DNA from: Drosophila pseudoobscura
Taxonomy: Eukaryota; Arthropoda; Insecta; Diptera; Drosophilidae
NCBI RefSeq assembly: GCF_009870125.1
Contig: NC_046680.1
Coordinates: forward strand, 5,518,001 to 5,582,000
Length of the DNA stretch: 64,000 bases
Direction of reading: 5' to 3'
The position numbers were made by a program, and so were the translations under genes. The notes below the pieces were generated by a model, which saw only the letters and a list, made by a program, of their open reading frames with translations, was not told the origin of the DNA and did not search any database. The stretch's first letter is position 1; every line of letters starts with the position of its first letter. Below, in pieces: positions 1 to 10,509 of this stretch.

Positions 1-3000
1 TTGCGCTGATCCGGGGGGTAGCGTTCCATAATCAACGGGCGCTCCATGCTTGCGCTGCTGACGCCTAAAGTAGGATTGAAATTTACTTGTTGCCTTTTTC
101 CCTGAATTCGATCTTTGCGTTAGTAACTTACTGAAACCGCCGTTTAAAGTCCTCATCCTGTAGCGCCATTAATCGACGCATTCGCTCAGCACTTTGGGGT
201 GGTAACCCGTGCGAATCATCCTCCATATCGCTTTCCTCGTCTTCCTCCTCCTCATCACAGACGCCATCGTGCAGTTGCTCTGCGGCAGTTGTCTCTTCAT
301 CATCCTCATCCTCGTCGTCCTCCTCGTCGGCAGTGCAACGTCTCGCAGATATTGGCTGCGCCAGCGAATGTTGCTGCTGCTGTTGGTTTCGGGATGAGAC
401 ACTACCTCCACTTAGACTGCCACCATAGCGACTACCGCCAGCAGCCACTGCCGCACGCATGTTGTTAAAAACGCCGGTGCCCACGCTGTTGTTATAGACC
501 TCATCCACATCAAAGTCACCCACTTCGTAGTGCTGGGCATCAGAGTTGCGATTACTGAGTATCTCCTCGTACACAGGCCCGCCATCCGCTCCGCCGACAC
601 TGCCTTGATTATAGTAGGCATCGCCCAGATCACAGTTGGAATGCTTATTTCTATATTGACGCTGCATGAACTCCTGCTGGTACTGCGCCATGTGCGGCGG
701 CGGAGCAGGGAGCTGTTGCTGGCCACCAGCTCGTCGCTGCTGCTGCTGTTGTTGCTGATGCTGCAAGTGCAACAGATGAGCATGCTGCTCGGCCTGCTCC
801 TCATCGGAGGAGAGTTGCTGCTGCTGTTGTTGCCTTTGTTGGCGCAGCTGCTGCTGCTGTTGATAGTAGGCAGCAGTGTTTGGTGGCTGTGGTGGGTCCA
901 GGGCCTCGGCATAGTGCGGATGTGCTTGTTGTCCTGGCTTGGTCTTCTTGTACGATGGATAGAACAGCACTTGGGAGGCTGCAGTGGCCCGGCTGTGGAG
1001 GGAACCACTCGGAGAGGCCGGAATAGCTCCTACGCCACCCCTCTTTTTCTTGCCATGCTGGCTGTTTGGCTTTTGCGTCCAGTAGAACACCTCATGGGCC
1101 TGCTGCGGAGAGGATGTTGCTGCCCCAGCGTTGTTGTAGTACTCGCGTTGCGCCTTCATCCCGCCAGCCGTCTGCTTCCAGCTGTAGTAGTCCGGTTGGT
1201 GGTAATAGGCCTCCCCCAAAGGTGGCTGTTGCTGCTGCTGCTTGTGGGCGAATATCAGGTGCGTAGATCCTGCCGAGCTCGTTGGCGATGCATGACCGGT
1301 GGAGCGCAAAGTATTCCCTCTTTCCAGCACTACATGACCGCCAAGAGACTGAGATGGCTGCAGGGTGCCCGTTATTAGCCCGCTCTTTAATGTGCGTCTC
1401 TGCTGGGCTTCGTTGAGCTCACAATCGGAACTGGCGCCCATGATGGCATCTTCGGTAGCCGACATATGCTGCTGCTGTTGCTGCTCGTCGTGGGCGTCAT
1501 CATTTGTCCCCAACGGTAGTTTGGATTTCTTTGCAGTCGAAACGCTGCAGAGTGTTCCAGCGTTGGTGCCACCAAGTCCAGTACCACCTCCGGCCACTAT
1601 ACCTGAAGAAATTGAGGTCTTGGAGCAACGCAGACACTTGGGAAGCCATGCGTGCTGTCGCACATATTTGCGATACTCTCGGCGAATTTTCTCATTCTGG
1701 ATGCAATGGAACACAAAGATATAGAGTCCCAAGAGGGTGTTGAAACAGATGAAGTTATATCCATAGATGCCGGTCACGTCCTCATCCATTTTAGCTCCGC
1801 GCAAATAGAAATAGGCTGAGCACCAAACAGCGCTGAGCAGCAGGAAGAACACAAACGAGCAACGTATGTCGAAGCTGCAATCAAGGAGACAGCACCAAAA
1901 GATTATCCCATCGGTTATCGACGAAAAGTGTGAGAGATCTTACCGAACAGTGGCAAGGCGTGTGTGCTCTTTGGTCTTCAATCCGGTCCGACTCTTGCGG
2001 CACATGATAATCCAGGAGAGGAAGGTGTATCCAATGGCAGCCTGAGAAGATTATTGGCGGTATTGATTGGGTTTTTCCAAGATGGTTTTCATGGGAGCTT
2101 ACCATAAAGAAGATAAGCACTGGAGCAACAAAGGTGGCATAGAACACAGCATTGGCCTCCATAAGGACGCAATAATCGTTTTGGGTGTAAGTGCTGGGAT
2201 TGATGACCAGCGATATGGCCACCACGCTCAACGACAAGCCATAGGACAGCAGGTAATAGCAGTTCACTTTCGGTGTCTGATCCACCTCCAGGAGCAGCTC
2301 GTCCGAAGTGAGAGTGGAGTACGAATGGAAGGCTACAGGTGTGGATAGGATGTTAAAGCTGTGGGAATTTCTTTACATAGAGTGGCAGAAGCGATTGGCT
2401 TACCTTCATAGCAGAACCAGGAGGTGCCAGAGAGTATGGCACAGTGGAGGAAAACGGTTATGAAACCACAGAAGATGCTTGTTTCGGTCTGTTCAATGCC
2501 CAGTAGAAAGAGCAGCTCAATGGCCAGCAAGCAAATATAAATGTTGATATAAATCGAGGTGCGTGCAGACTAGAATATCGAGAAGAAATATAGTAGAAAA
2601 TGGCGATAAGTTTTGGGTGTTGGATTCCAATCTGCGAGCAGGCCAGGCAGAAGAAGAAATAGAAAGAGGAATGCCCCTCACCCCTCCCTAAAGAACGTCA
2701 TAAATTGACTGCGTTTAAAAATTCGATGCTCAAACTTAGTTTAGTATTTGATTTACAATAATTTTGGTGGTTGGTGGTGAAATTTCAAAAAAAAAGAAAA
2801 ACTATGTAAAATTAATAAGACTAATAAAGAAAATATAGCGCATAAAGTAAGATATCGAACAAGACACGAAACAAGAAAAACAAAATGGAAGATACATATG
2901 TACAAACGAAAAACTAAAAGATAATCAAATAAACAAACACACAAAATGCAAGTTTTACAGGACAAAATTAGCAACATTTGTATATTTTATTAATTAAATA

Positions 3001-6000
3001 CATACAAAAGAAAATTGGAAATGAATAAAGGAATTATATCAATGGTACGATGTCTAGGTTTAATTTGTTAGACAATGAAAATGCACACAACGGGATTAGG
3101 AATACACTCAAAAGGATAGATAATAAATGTAATTAATTAAAACATGCTAACAGATGATGATATGAATCGTTTTGGTAAGTGAACACAGACAAAAATTTAA
3201 AATTACCTCAAAAATTTATGGAGGCTTCGGAAAAAGGACACTAAACTTAGACTATGACAAATTACTACGATATAGAACTACATATAACTGAACTGGGAAA
3301 GTCTTCAAGTGAAAGCTGATGCCGTCGAGCGAAGAGAAATCTGGATTAAACCGTAAATCCTAGTCGCTTTCCTGCGCAGCTTCCGAGTCTTATGATTGAA
3401 TTAGTTTGTCTCAGAGCATACGTTTCATGAACAATTTGAGTTACTTAAGCATTATATCACATGTGTCTCTTGATCATAAATACATACATACATATATCTA
3501 CGAATAGAGAGCCTAGCCTAGCCTACGGTTTATGCTTGCTTCTCTTCTTTTTCACCACCACCACCACTTATATTGTAAATCATCCATATTGGCCTGCATT
3601 ATAATGTTGTTCGTGTTGTCCAAGACGTTGCCGTCCACATTCAGATTGTGGTTGCGGTGTGGGTGCTGTTGCTGCTGCTGTGCCTGCTGCTGCATCTGGT
3701 GCTGATGCTGCTGCTGCTGCCTGGCTTGCAGGTAGTTGTGGCTAATGTTCAGATTATTGCTGGACACAGGATTGTTGGCCTGGGCAGCATGCTGCTGCAG
3801 TGCAGCAGCAATCGAAGCAGCAGCTGCTGCAGCCGCCGCCGTTTGCTGGCCATGATGGTGAAGATTCAGATTTAGGTTATTCATTTGCATGGCGCGTTGG
3901 GGCTGGTTGGACAGCACCACAGCAGCAGCAGCAGCTGCCACAACTTGTTGCTGGTGCTGCTGTTGCTGTTGCTGCTGTTGGACATTGTAATTCAAGTTGT
4001 TGCGATGTGAGTTGCGAATGGAATTGTGTTGAATAAAGTTTGTATTGGTGTGACTTGGTGTGGCGACATTCGTCTGGCTGCTGGGCGTGGTCAAGGTCAA
4101 GGACTCGTGTGTCTGATCGCGAATATTATTCTGCTGGCGCCTGCTGCCCGCCCGCTGATGGGGCAACGGACTTGTGGCGTTTCTTACCTTGACAAATACC
4201 CCATTGAAAAGCTTCAATGTCAGCAGTGCAATAACTATAAAGACCACACAGATGGCGATGCTGATGTAGATAAAGATGCGCATATTCCCATCGAACATTG
4301 TGAACAGTGAGTGCTGATGCTCATCCACCACATCCATGAGTATGGCGAAGTTGGTCAGATGATTGCAGCTGCAGACGCTGTGCGTGCGATTGGTTGACTC
4401 CAAGCTGCAACCGTTGGCCGACCAGGCACTGCACAAGAGAAAGCAATTGTTGAATATGGAAGGAACACACCTCCTACAAATACTTTGGACACTCACTGAT
4501 CAATATAGTTCCAGAACACACAGGTGGGATTGGTCACATTCTCCGTTTTCAAATGCTTTAGCGTCAGGGTAATGGGTTGCGAGAGCTGTATATGGCGGCC
4601 CTTGCCCAAACTGGCCGAGATCACCTTGCTGTTTAATATGCGCAAGCGCTGTTGCAGATCCCCCGCACTAGCATCGCTATCGTTGGTCAAGATTGCTGTG
4701 TTGCGCACTAAGGCAAATATTTGATTATTCACTTGTATTATATTCGTAGTTACTTTGGGACTTACCATAGCTGCGAGAGCTCTTCAGGTCAAAGTGATCA
4801 TAGCTGGGCTTCAGTATGGACTCCAGGCGATCAAAGGCGGCAAATACAATACGCACCAGGCCACCTTCGCTATTCTCGATGAGTGCAGCTCGGGGCAATT
4901 CGATGCGGTCAGAGCTAATAGGCCACTGATCAGAGTCCGGGAAGACCACGCTGGATTGGATTGTTTTCGTTTCCAAAACTCGGACCGAGAGCACTATAGG
5001 CAGAGGCGGAGGTTGTGTGATGAAAATATTTATGGATTGTCATCCCCCAGAGAGAAGCTACTTACATATATTCTTGACTTTTTGCACCACACTGCGCTCC
5101 CTGATAATCGTATCGGCCAGAAGGAAGGCATTGTATTCCAAGCCTGTTAGCAGGGATGTGGCCACACGCATTTGATCCTCAGGATTGAGATCCAGCCACG
5201 AAGACAGCTGCGACTCATCCAGCAAGTTGGAGCCAGTTTTAACCACACAATGCAGGAGTTCCATGATCATAGCCTCCCTCTGCCGCTGATCGGGGAAAGT
5301 CTCCTTGTCGTGCAGCATTTTCTCGGACACGGTTTGGATGATCTTGGTGGTGACCAGCATGTCCCCGCCATAGAGGGTTTTGCTGCTCGTAACCTCGGAC
5401 ATGTCATTGGCAATGGAAATTAGAGAAGAGTCTCGTTGGTTCACTCGCATCTCCAGATTGTTTAGCCACAGGCTGCGACACTGCGTTAGATCTGGCGTTA
5501 GTGGATGCCAGGTGGGCTCAAAGTTTCGCAGACGCTGATTGACCTTGTGGGCCATGGTCACTGGCGGCTCACAGCTGCTGCTATTGTGCAAGCAGTCGCC
5601 ACTGGTGGACATGGGGGTCGTGGTGCTGGTCCCAGCCATTTCTTCATCGTCCTCATCGAAGCTTGAATCTGGCATTCGTTTCATCAGCACACAGCGCCAT
5701 TTGGCAATGCCGGCGGCACCGCCCGGGCACGGCTGAACATTCACATCTCCCACACGGGTCATGTTCCAGAAGAGATTCCTGGCATGGGTGGGCCCACAGA
5801 AGAGCTTGGTCTCGTCATCGGCTCCGGCCATGCCAGCAGCATTAAGATTGATGTTATTTATGGTTCGTACAGCGCTTCCGTTGCTTGAAACCGATGGGCC
5901 ACTGGCCGCTGTTCCCGGAGTCCGATTGGGAGAGCTCTTTGTGGTTAGAAGCGTGCCATCATCAGTTCCACCTCCTCCTACTCCAGTTAGGATGCGAGTA

Positions 6001-6794
6001 TTTGAGGGTGCTGTGGCATTGCTTGCAGCTGGAACCTTGCCGCTGGGCTTGGTGGGCGTGGTCTCGTCTGTGTGATGGTTGTGGTGGTGATGGAGTTGTG
6101 GCGGCGGCGGGAGACCATCGCGACGACCAGCTGGATGCTTGGTGGTCGTGGTGGAGGTCGCTACTCCCTTGAGACGTCCGCCCGGTAGGGTGGCTGTGCT
6201 GCCCGGCGGCGTGGCATGCGTGGCAGGCGGTGGTACATTAAACATGCCACCGTTGCCATTGATTCCCACCACGCCAGGCAACGTCGGCAGACGGGGCGGG
6301 GCAGACGCACCTCCAGATCCGCCGCCGATATTCGTCGGATGTATCAGACCGCTGCCATTGCCAAAGATTGGCGGCCCATTGTTCAGCACCCATGGCGGTG
6401 GACTGGGTCTGTTCGTCGTGGTCGACGTCTGCGCCGCCGAAACGCACTGATAATGTGCCTCGAGATATTTGTGTGTGCCGGGACAGGGGTCCCCGAACAT
6501 GCTGGTCGCCGCCAGCACACTGCAACTGTTCTTGTGAGCACATCTGCAATTGGAATTGGATTGGAGAACGGGCTCCCGTCACGCAGTTCAGTTTTACGAC
6601 CTACCTTGAATTCAGAACCGTGAGGGACTTGGGAAACATGCAGTTAACGCTCCATTCCACGTTGCCATGATCGTTGCATATGGTAATCGAGAAGCGTCCA
6701 TAGTTGGCCCGTATCAGATTGATTAGCTCTCCTTGCTCGCACTCAATGGTCAGTTTCTTGCCCTCGCAGGCATAGGCTGTTTGGTACTTGGGAG
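1..6794 (-). CDS. Cirl: Cirl, latrophilin-type adhesion GPCR (partial: 3' end beyond left edge)
   Basis: Adhesion GPCR of the latrophilin family; in flies it modulates mechanosensation in sensory neurons. Exons read on the minus strand, all phase-consistent: 6794-6605, 6543-5066, 4993-4766, 4707-4497, 4428-4188, 2569-2404, 2332-2103, 2041-1944, 1874-131 and, across a last short intron, about 57-1. Domains in order: rhamnose-binding/galactose-lectin domain (YACEGKKL, then CAHKNSC), a Pro/Ser/Thr- and His-rich linker, a hormone-receptor motif (WNMTRVGD), the GAIN domain, a GPS with [11 protein letters not shown] and [13 protein letters not shown] (cleavage at L/T), seven transmembrane segments, and a long Gln- and acidic-rich cytoplasmic tail. 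The exon ending at 131 stops at CAG before a good gtaagt donor, so the in-frame TAA at 128-130 is intronic. The 4707 acceptor gives a normal 58-nt intron. The first coding exon upstream of 6794 is unresolved. Identification is near certain. Confidence 0.96.
3552..4428 (-). CDS. Cirl: Cirl alternative 3' end by intron retention (one-transmembrane isoform)
   Basis: The exon carrying the GPS and first transmembrane segment ends at 4188 with FVK before gtaaga. If this donor is not used, the same frame stays open for about 211 further codons, through the intron to a TGA at 3552-3554. The product would keep the extracellular region and TM1 but replace TM2-7 with a tail rich in Gln, Asn, His and Ala, ending in four tryptophans coded by a CCA-type triplet run. 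Such a long open frame in an intron is unlikely by chance, and its amino-acid bias resembles other fly neuronal tails. I recall that intron-retained 1TM isoforms of Cirl have been reported in D. melanogaster. Expression here is inferred from sequence only. Confidence 0.65.
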
Positions 6795-7549
6795 CTGCAA
6801 ATCGAACAATTCGTAAGTTGAAGATCATATGTAGAGTTGGTCGGATAATAAAGAATATGTGTAAATATATATATATATATATATGGCATATAGAGAAAGT
6901 ATTGATTAGCGTTGCGTTGATTTGTTGTAGTTTGGTTTGGTTTGGTTTTGTGATGATGGATCTGCAAATACACTTACGCTCTATATGGATACAAATATAC
7001 AGATATTGTAGATAGATAATGTGATATTTAGCATGATACGCTTTTACGCTGCCTGGGATATACTTAGTATATATTTAGTGGCTGTTTGTGGTTTTGGTGG
7101 ATCGATAGCGATGGATGCTTTGTTGCAAGTAGAATAGTAGTCATAAATACCAAGTCCTGCCAGCCCCAGCTCACGAGTCGTCAACAGTCAATAGTTTATC
7201 AGCCATTTAAGCTTCGATTTGTACATCTTAAAGAGAAAAGAAAAATATAAAGACATTGTTATGTAATTACTGAATATTAGTTGGGCCATCGACCCGTCTA
7301 AAACTTCTCTATAAAAAACTAGTTTGGTGACCTATTTTCAGATGCATTACCTCTTATAATATTCCATTCCATAGCTCTCATATGGCAAAGCAGGCTTGAA
7401 TGACTAATGTCTTATCTGCAGAAGACAAACACAAATAAGAAAATTATTTACTGAAATCCATTACAGCACACACGCACGCACAGACACAGTGATAGACACT
7501 CAGGAAATAGACAAATAAAAGATGGGAGAAAGGGAGCCTAAAAATACAC

Positions 7550-7592
7550 ACCCTTCTCCATGATCTGAATGTATGTAGTTGTTGCTGGCCAT
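7550..7592 (-). other. Candidate 5' coding exon of Cirl
   Basis: An ATG at 7592 opens a frame reading MASNNYIHSDHGEG. A weak donor (T|gtgtat, exon end at 7550) would join in frame to the lectin-domain exon at 6794, giving a serine before PKYQTAY. The stronger-looking gt one step upstream would break the frame. No signal peptide is visible. This is a weak candidate, and the real initiating exon may lie further upstream. Confidence 0.25.
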
Positions 7593-7599
7593 CGATTTG

Positions 7600-10060
7600 C
7601 GCCTCGTCGTGCAGAACAAAGACCCGTTTTCTTTGTATACGTACAAAATGCAGTTGCATGTAGAGAAAAGTTGGCGCTGGCTGCGCTGCGACTGCAGGCA
7701 GTGCGCTTGCTTCATGCTACATACTCAGCACGCACGTATCCAAGTTTTTGCTGCTGCACAGTCGCTGCTTTGCCCCTTGGAGCACCATTTTCTATGGTTT
7801 TCTTTGTTCTGTCTTGTCGCTCCACCATATGAATTTTCAAGCACAATTTTCAGTGTTAAAATCAAAGAATTATGTGGGGTTTTGGTTGTAAGTTCCATTT
7901 TGGCACTTTAATTAACACTTTCTGGTTAATTTCGCTGGCTAATGGTTTTTCCAGACACTCCAAATATGCTGACGTTGGCTTGTAATTGGAAAATTGTGAT
8001 GGCAGACTGGCTCAAGCCGCAGTTTTCATTTAACGTGATTCACGATTTTCAATTTTTTAAATCACATTATTTTAACAATAGGCCTTTGAAATTTTATTTC
8101 TCACTAAATCGAATAAATTAATTCGGCCTTTCAAGCGTGGCTCCAGGAGAAAATTTTTAGAGAAATTCTGTATACTTGAATTTGTGCAGAGTGTGACCGC
8201 CGAGCACAGAAAAACGAACTTAGCCCACTTAAGCCCCCTATATTTAAAAAGTTCAACTACTTGAGGTAAATGGCGGAAAATATTAACGATTTTGAATTTT
8301 TTTTGTAGATTCATGCCATCTTTCCTCTGAACTTAAGAAAAACACTATATCTTCCACCTGAACTGCGCTAAAATTAATCAATTTTCATTATTTTCGGTGG
8401 AATATTGAAACACCCGCTTTGTCTACAATGGGCTAATCGTTCACCGTTAAGGATTGGAAACAATATTTTCGATTTTGATATTCCGGCGAATATTACTAGC
8501 TAGATAGAACCCTTAGTTCTGTCCACATAGTTTTAAGCCGTTAATGAATACATTTTCTTCAAGATTGGCTAGTTTTTAGTCCTTGCTTTTATTGTACTTT
8601 GGCTAAAACAAGGCATAAACAAAATAGTTCAACAAAAAAAAAACAGTCGCAATGTTGCTGGTATTTGAAGACATGATATGATACGTGTATAGGCCTTAGT
8701 ATACCCTATTTCGTTAATTTTATATGAAGATGAAACGTAATTTATAAAGACCTTTTCTCAAATTGATATTCTTTAGACATATTCAAGTACATCGACCCTG
8801 ATACCTACGTATCATATCCTTTTCCCTAGGGTATGAATATTAGTGTTGCCGGGAATCATTGTTGTCAACCGGTTATTCACCAATAAATACTAGTTTTTAA
8901 TCTTCCGTCGAATAATCCCAGCTATATAGATCACTCAGTTTTGCCCCGATAATTTTATATGATTGCTGAATCAATTTTGTTCAAGATTAATTACTTTTAA
9001 GTACTGGCATGTTCAATGTTCAACAAAAAAAACAGTAGCAACGTAAGTGAATATGGAATGTCACGTCACGTTAATGAATTGGAACTCGTCTTGGAACTGG
9101 CGCCGCGCAGATTCGGGTCGATTACTACCACTTCAAAGCTTAAATTCAAACTTAATTCTAAGTTTGGATCTCAGCTGAGCTTTTCTTAGCATGTATAAGC
9201 TTTCAGCCTTTGCATGAAAACCTTTCCTTGAGGCAAACCTCACACTAAGTAGCCATTTTGCAGCCTTTTCATGAATGGTAAGGAACTCCCGAAGGAGTTG
9301 TGGAAAGTTGCTCATTTTAGTATACCTAATTGGCTAGATCGTTTAGAAACCATATATTAATTTTAAAATGTTCCGTGTCATTGACGTACTTTGGGTAGAG
9401 TTGCACCATTAATTACCGATCCTTCCTTACTGTCTAGTTTAGGGACCTCCCAATCCTACTTACACATTCATCTGCATAGCAGAGCTTTCGGGCGGAAATT
9501 CATTGATAAAAATAAAGTTTGCCCTATCCCAAGCGAAAATGGTTCGCGCGTGCCCACCGAAAATCTGGTGGAGCAGGGAGGGGGACTGTCGGGTGGCTCC
9601 TCTATTGCCAGACACAGAGTGTGTGTATTTGTGGCAGCCACCTGCTAGCTGATGGAGAGTCGACTCTTGCCTCGGCTTTTTCATGAATGCATCCGAGTTT
9701 ATTCAAAGAATGGTGGGACGTGCAAAGCTTTCTTTTTTTGATGGCTCGCGCAGGCGCCTCTCGGAGGGACAGTGCTCGGACTGCCCGCAAAAGCTACCCG
9801 CAACATTTAACAGCGCGGGGGCGGACACGGATAACATTTGCGTCACAGCTCGGTGGCTGTTGCTGTTTTTGCCGCCGCCAGGCTCATTCAAACAACGACT
9901 AACGAAGGCAACGCACGGCGAACGGATCTGAATTTCGTATCCCCATCCATATCCTTCCATATGTATCTGTTTCCCATTGAAGAACAAGTTTCCCCCTCTT
10001 CAATCTGAAAGAAAACTGCAACATTTGACATTTTAACCATCATTTGACACTGCAACGTCA
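7600..10060. other. Intergenic region between Cirl and the NPDC1-like gene
   Basis: Non-coding, AT-rich spacer between two divergent genes. Open frames are short and carry no recognisable domain. It should contain the 5' exons and promoter of Cirl, but I could not place them. It includes a diverged pair of about 170-bp blocks (8481-8660 and 8895-9055), listed separately. Confidence 0.5.
8481..9055. repeat. Diverged direct repeat pair upstream of Cirl
   Basis: Two blocks about 410 bp apart share landmarks in the same order: a CGAAT-then-AGCTAGATAG/AGCTATATAG segment, TGAATACATTTTCTTCAAGATT against TGAATCAATTTTGTTCAAGATT-like sequence, then GTTCAACAAAAAAA followed by CAGTCGCAA or CAGTAGCAA. 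They look like an old duplication or two remnants of the same mobile element. The family was not identified. Confidence 0.45.
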
Positions 10061-10509
10061 TCTTGTTCAACGGTAGACATTGAAAAAAAAGAGTGAAAAA
10101 GTTCCGTTAAGTGTCGAGAACTGTGCAAAAACCTGGACGCCCACGCGACACGAAACTTTTGCGGTGCGGTCTATGGTATACGGTTGTACCTTGTCGTTCA
10201 GTGCAGTTCGGGCTTCGGCTCTGGAGCAACCACTAGCAGCTGGCAGAACTTTGCCCATATCGTATGTGTATTTGTGCTGAAAATCAATAAACTCTGTCGT
10301 CGTCGTTGTGTAGGCTGCTCTGCTGAAAGGGCAAAACCGTCAACGTCAACCCGTCAGTAGCAGCCACCGTTAACCGGCCATATGGCAACTGTGCATTGTT
10401 AGGAAATTGTTATAGAATCGCGCAATAAAGGAAGGGAATCTTCAGCAATCGGTTAAGCACCTGAGGACCTAGAAATTGTACAATTATAAGTGCCAGAGAG
10501 CCTTGCAAT

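Noticed and set aside
128..130. Stop codon of Cirl at the left end
   Set aside because: A strong gtaagt donor precedes it, and a plausible continuing coding exon (KHGAPVDYG) lies at 1-57.
530..1378. 282-codon open frame opposite the Cirl tail exon, rich in Leu
   Set aside because: It is the antisense of Gln/CAG-rich coding sequence; the Leu runs are reverse-read CAG tracts.
4737..4765. A 34-nt intron in Cirl between 4766 and the acaag site
   Set aside because: Too short for fly splicing. The acceptor at 4708 gives a normal 58-nt intron and the expected SYVRNTAIL sequence.
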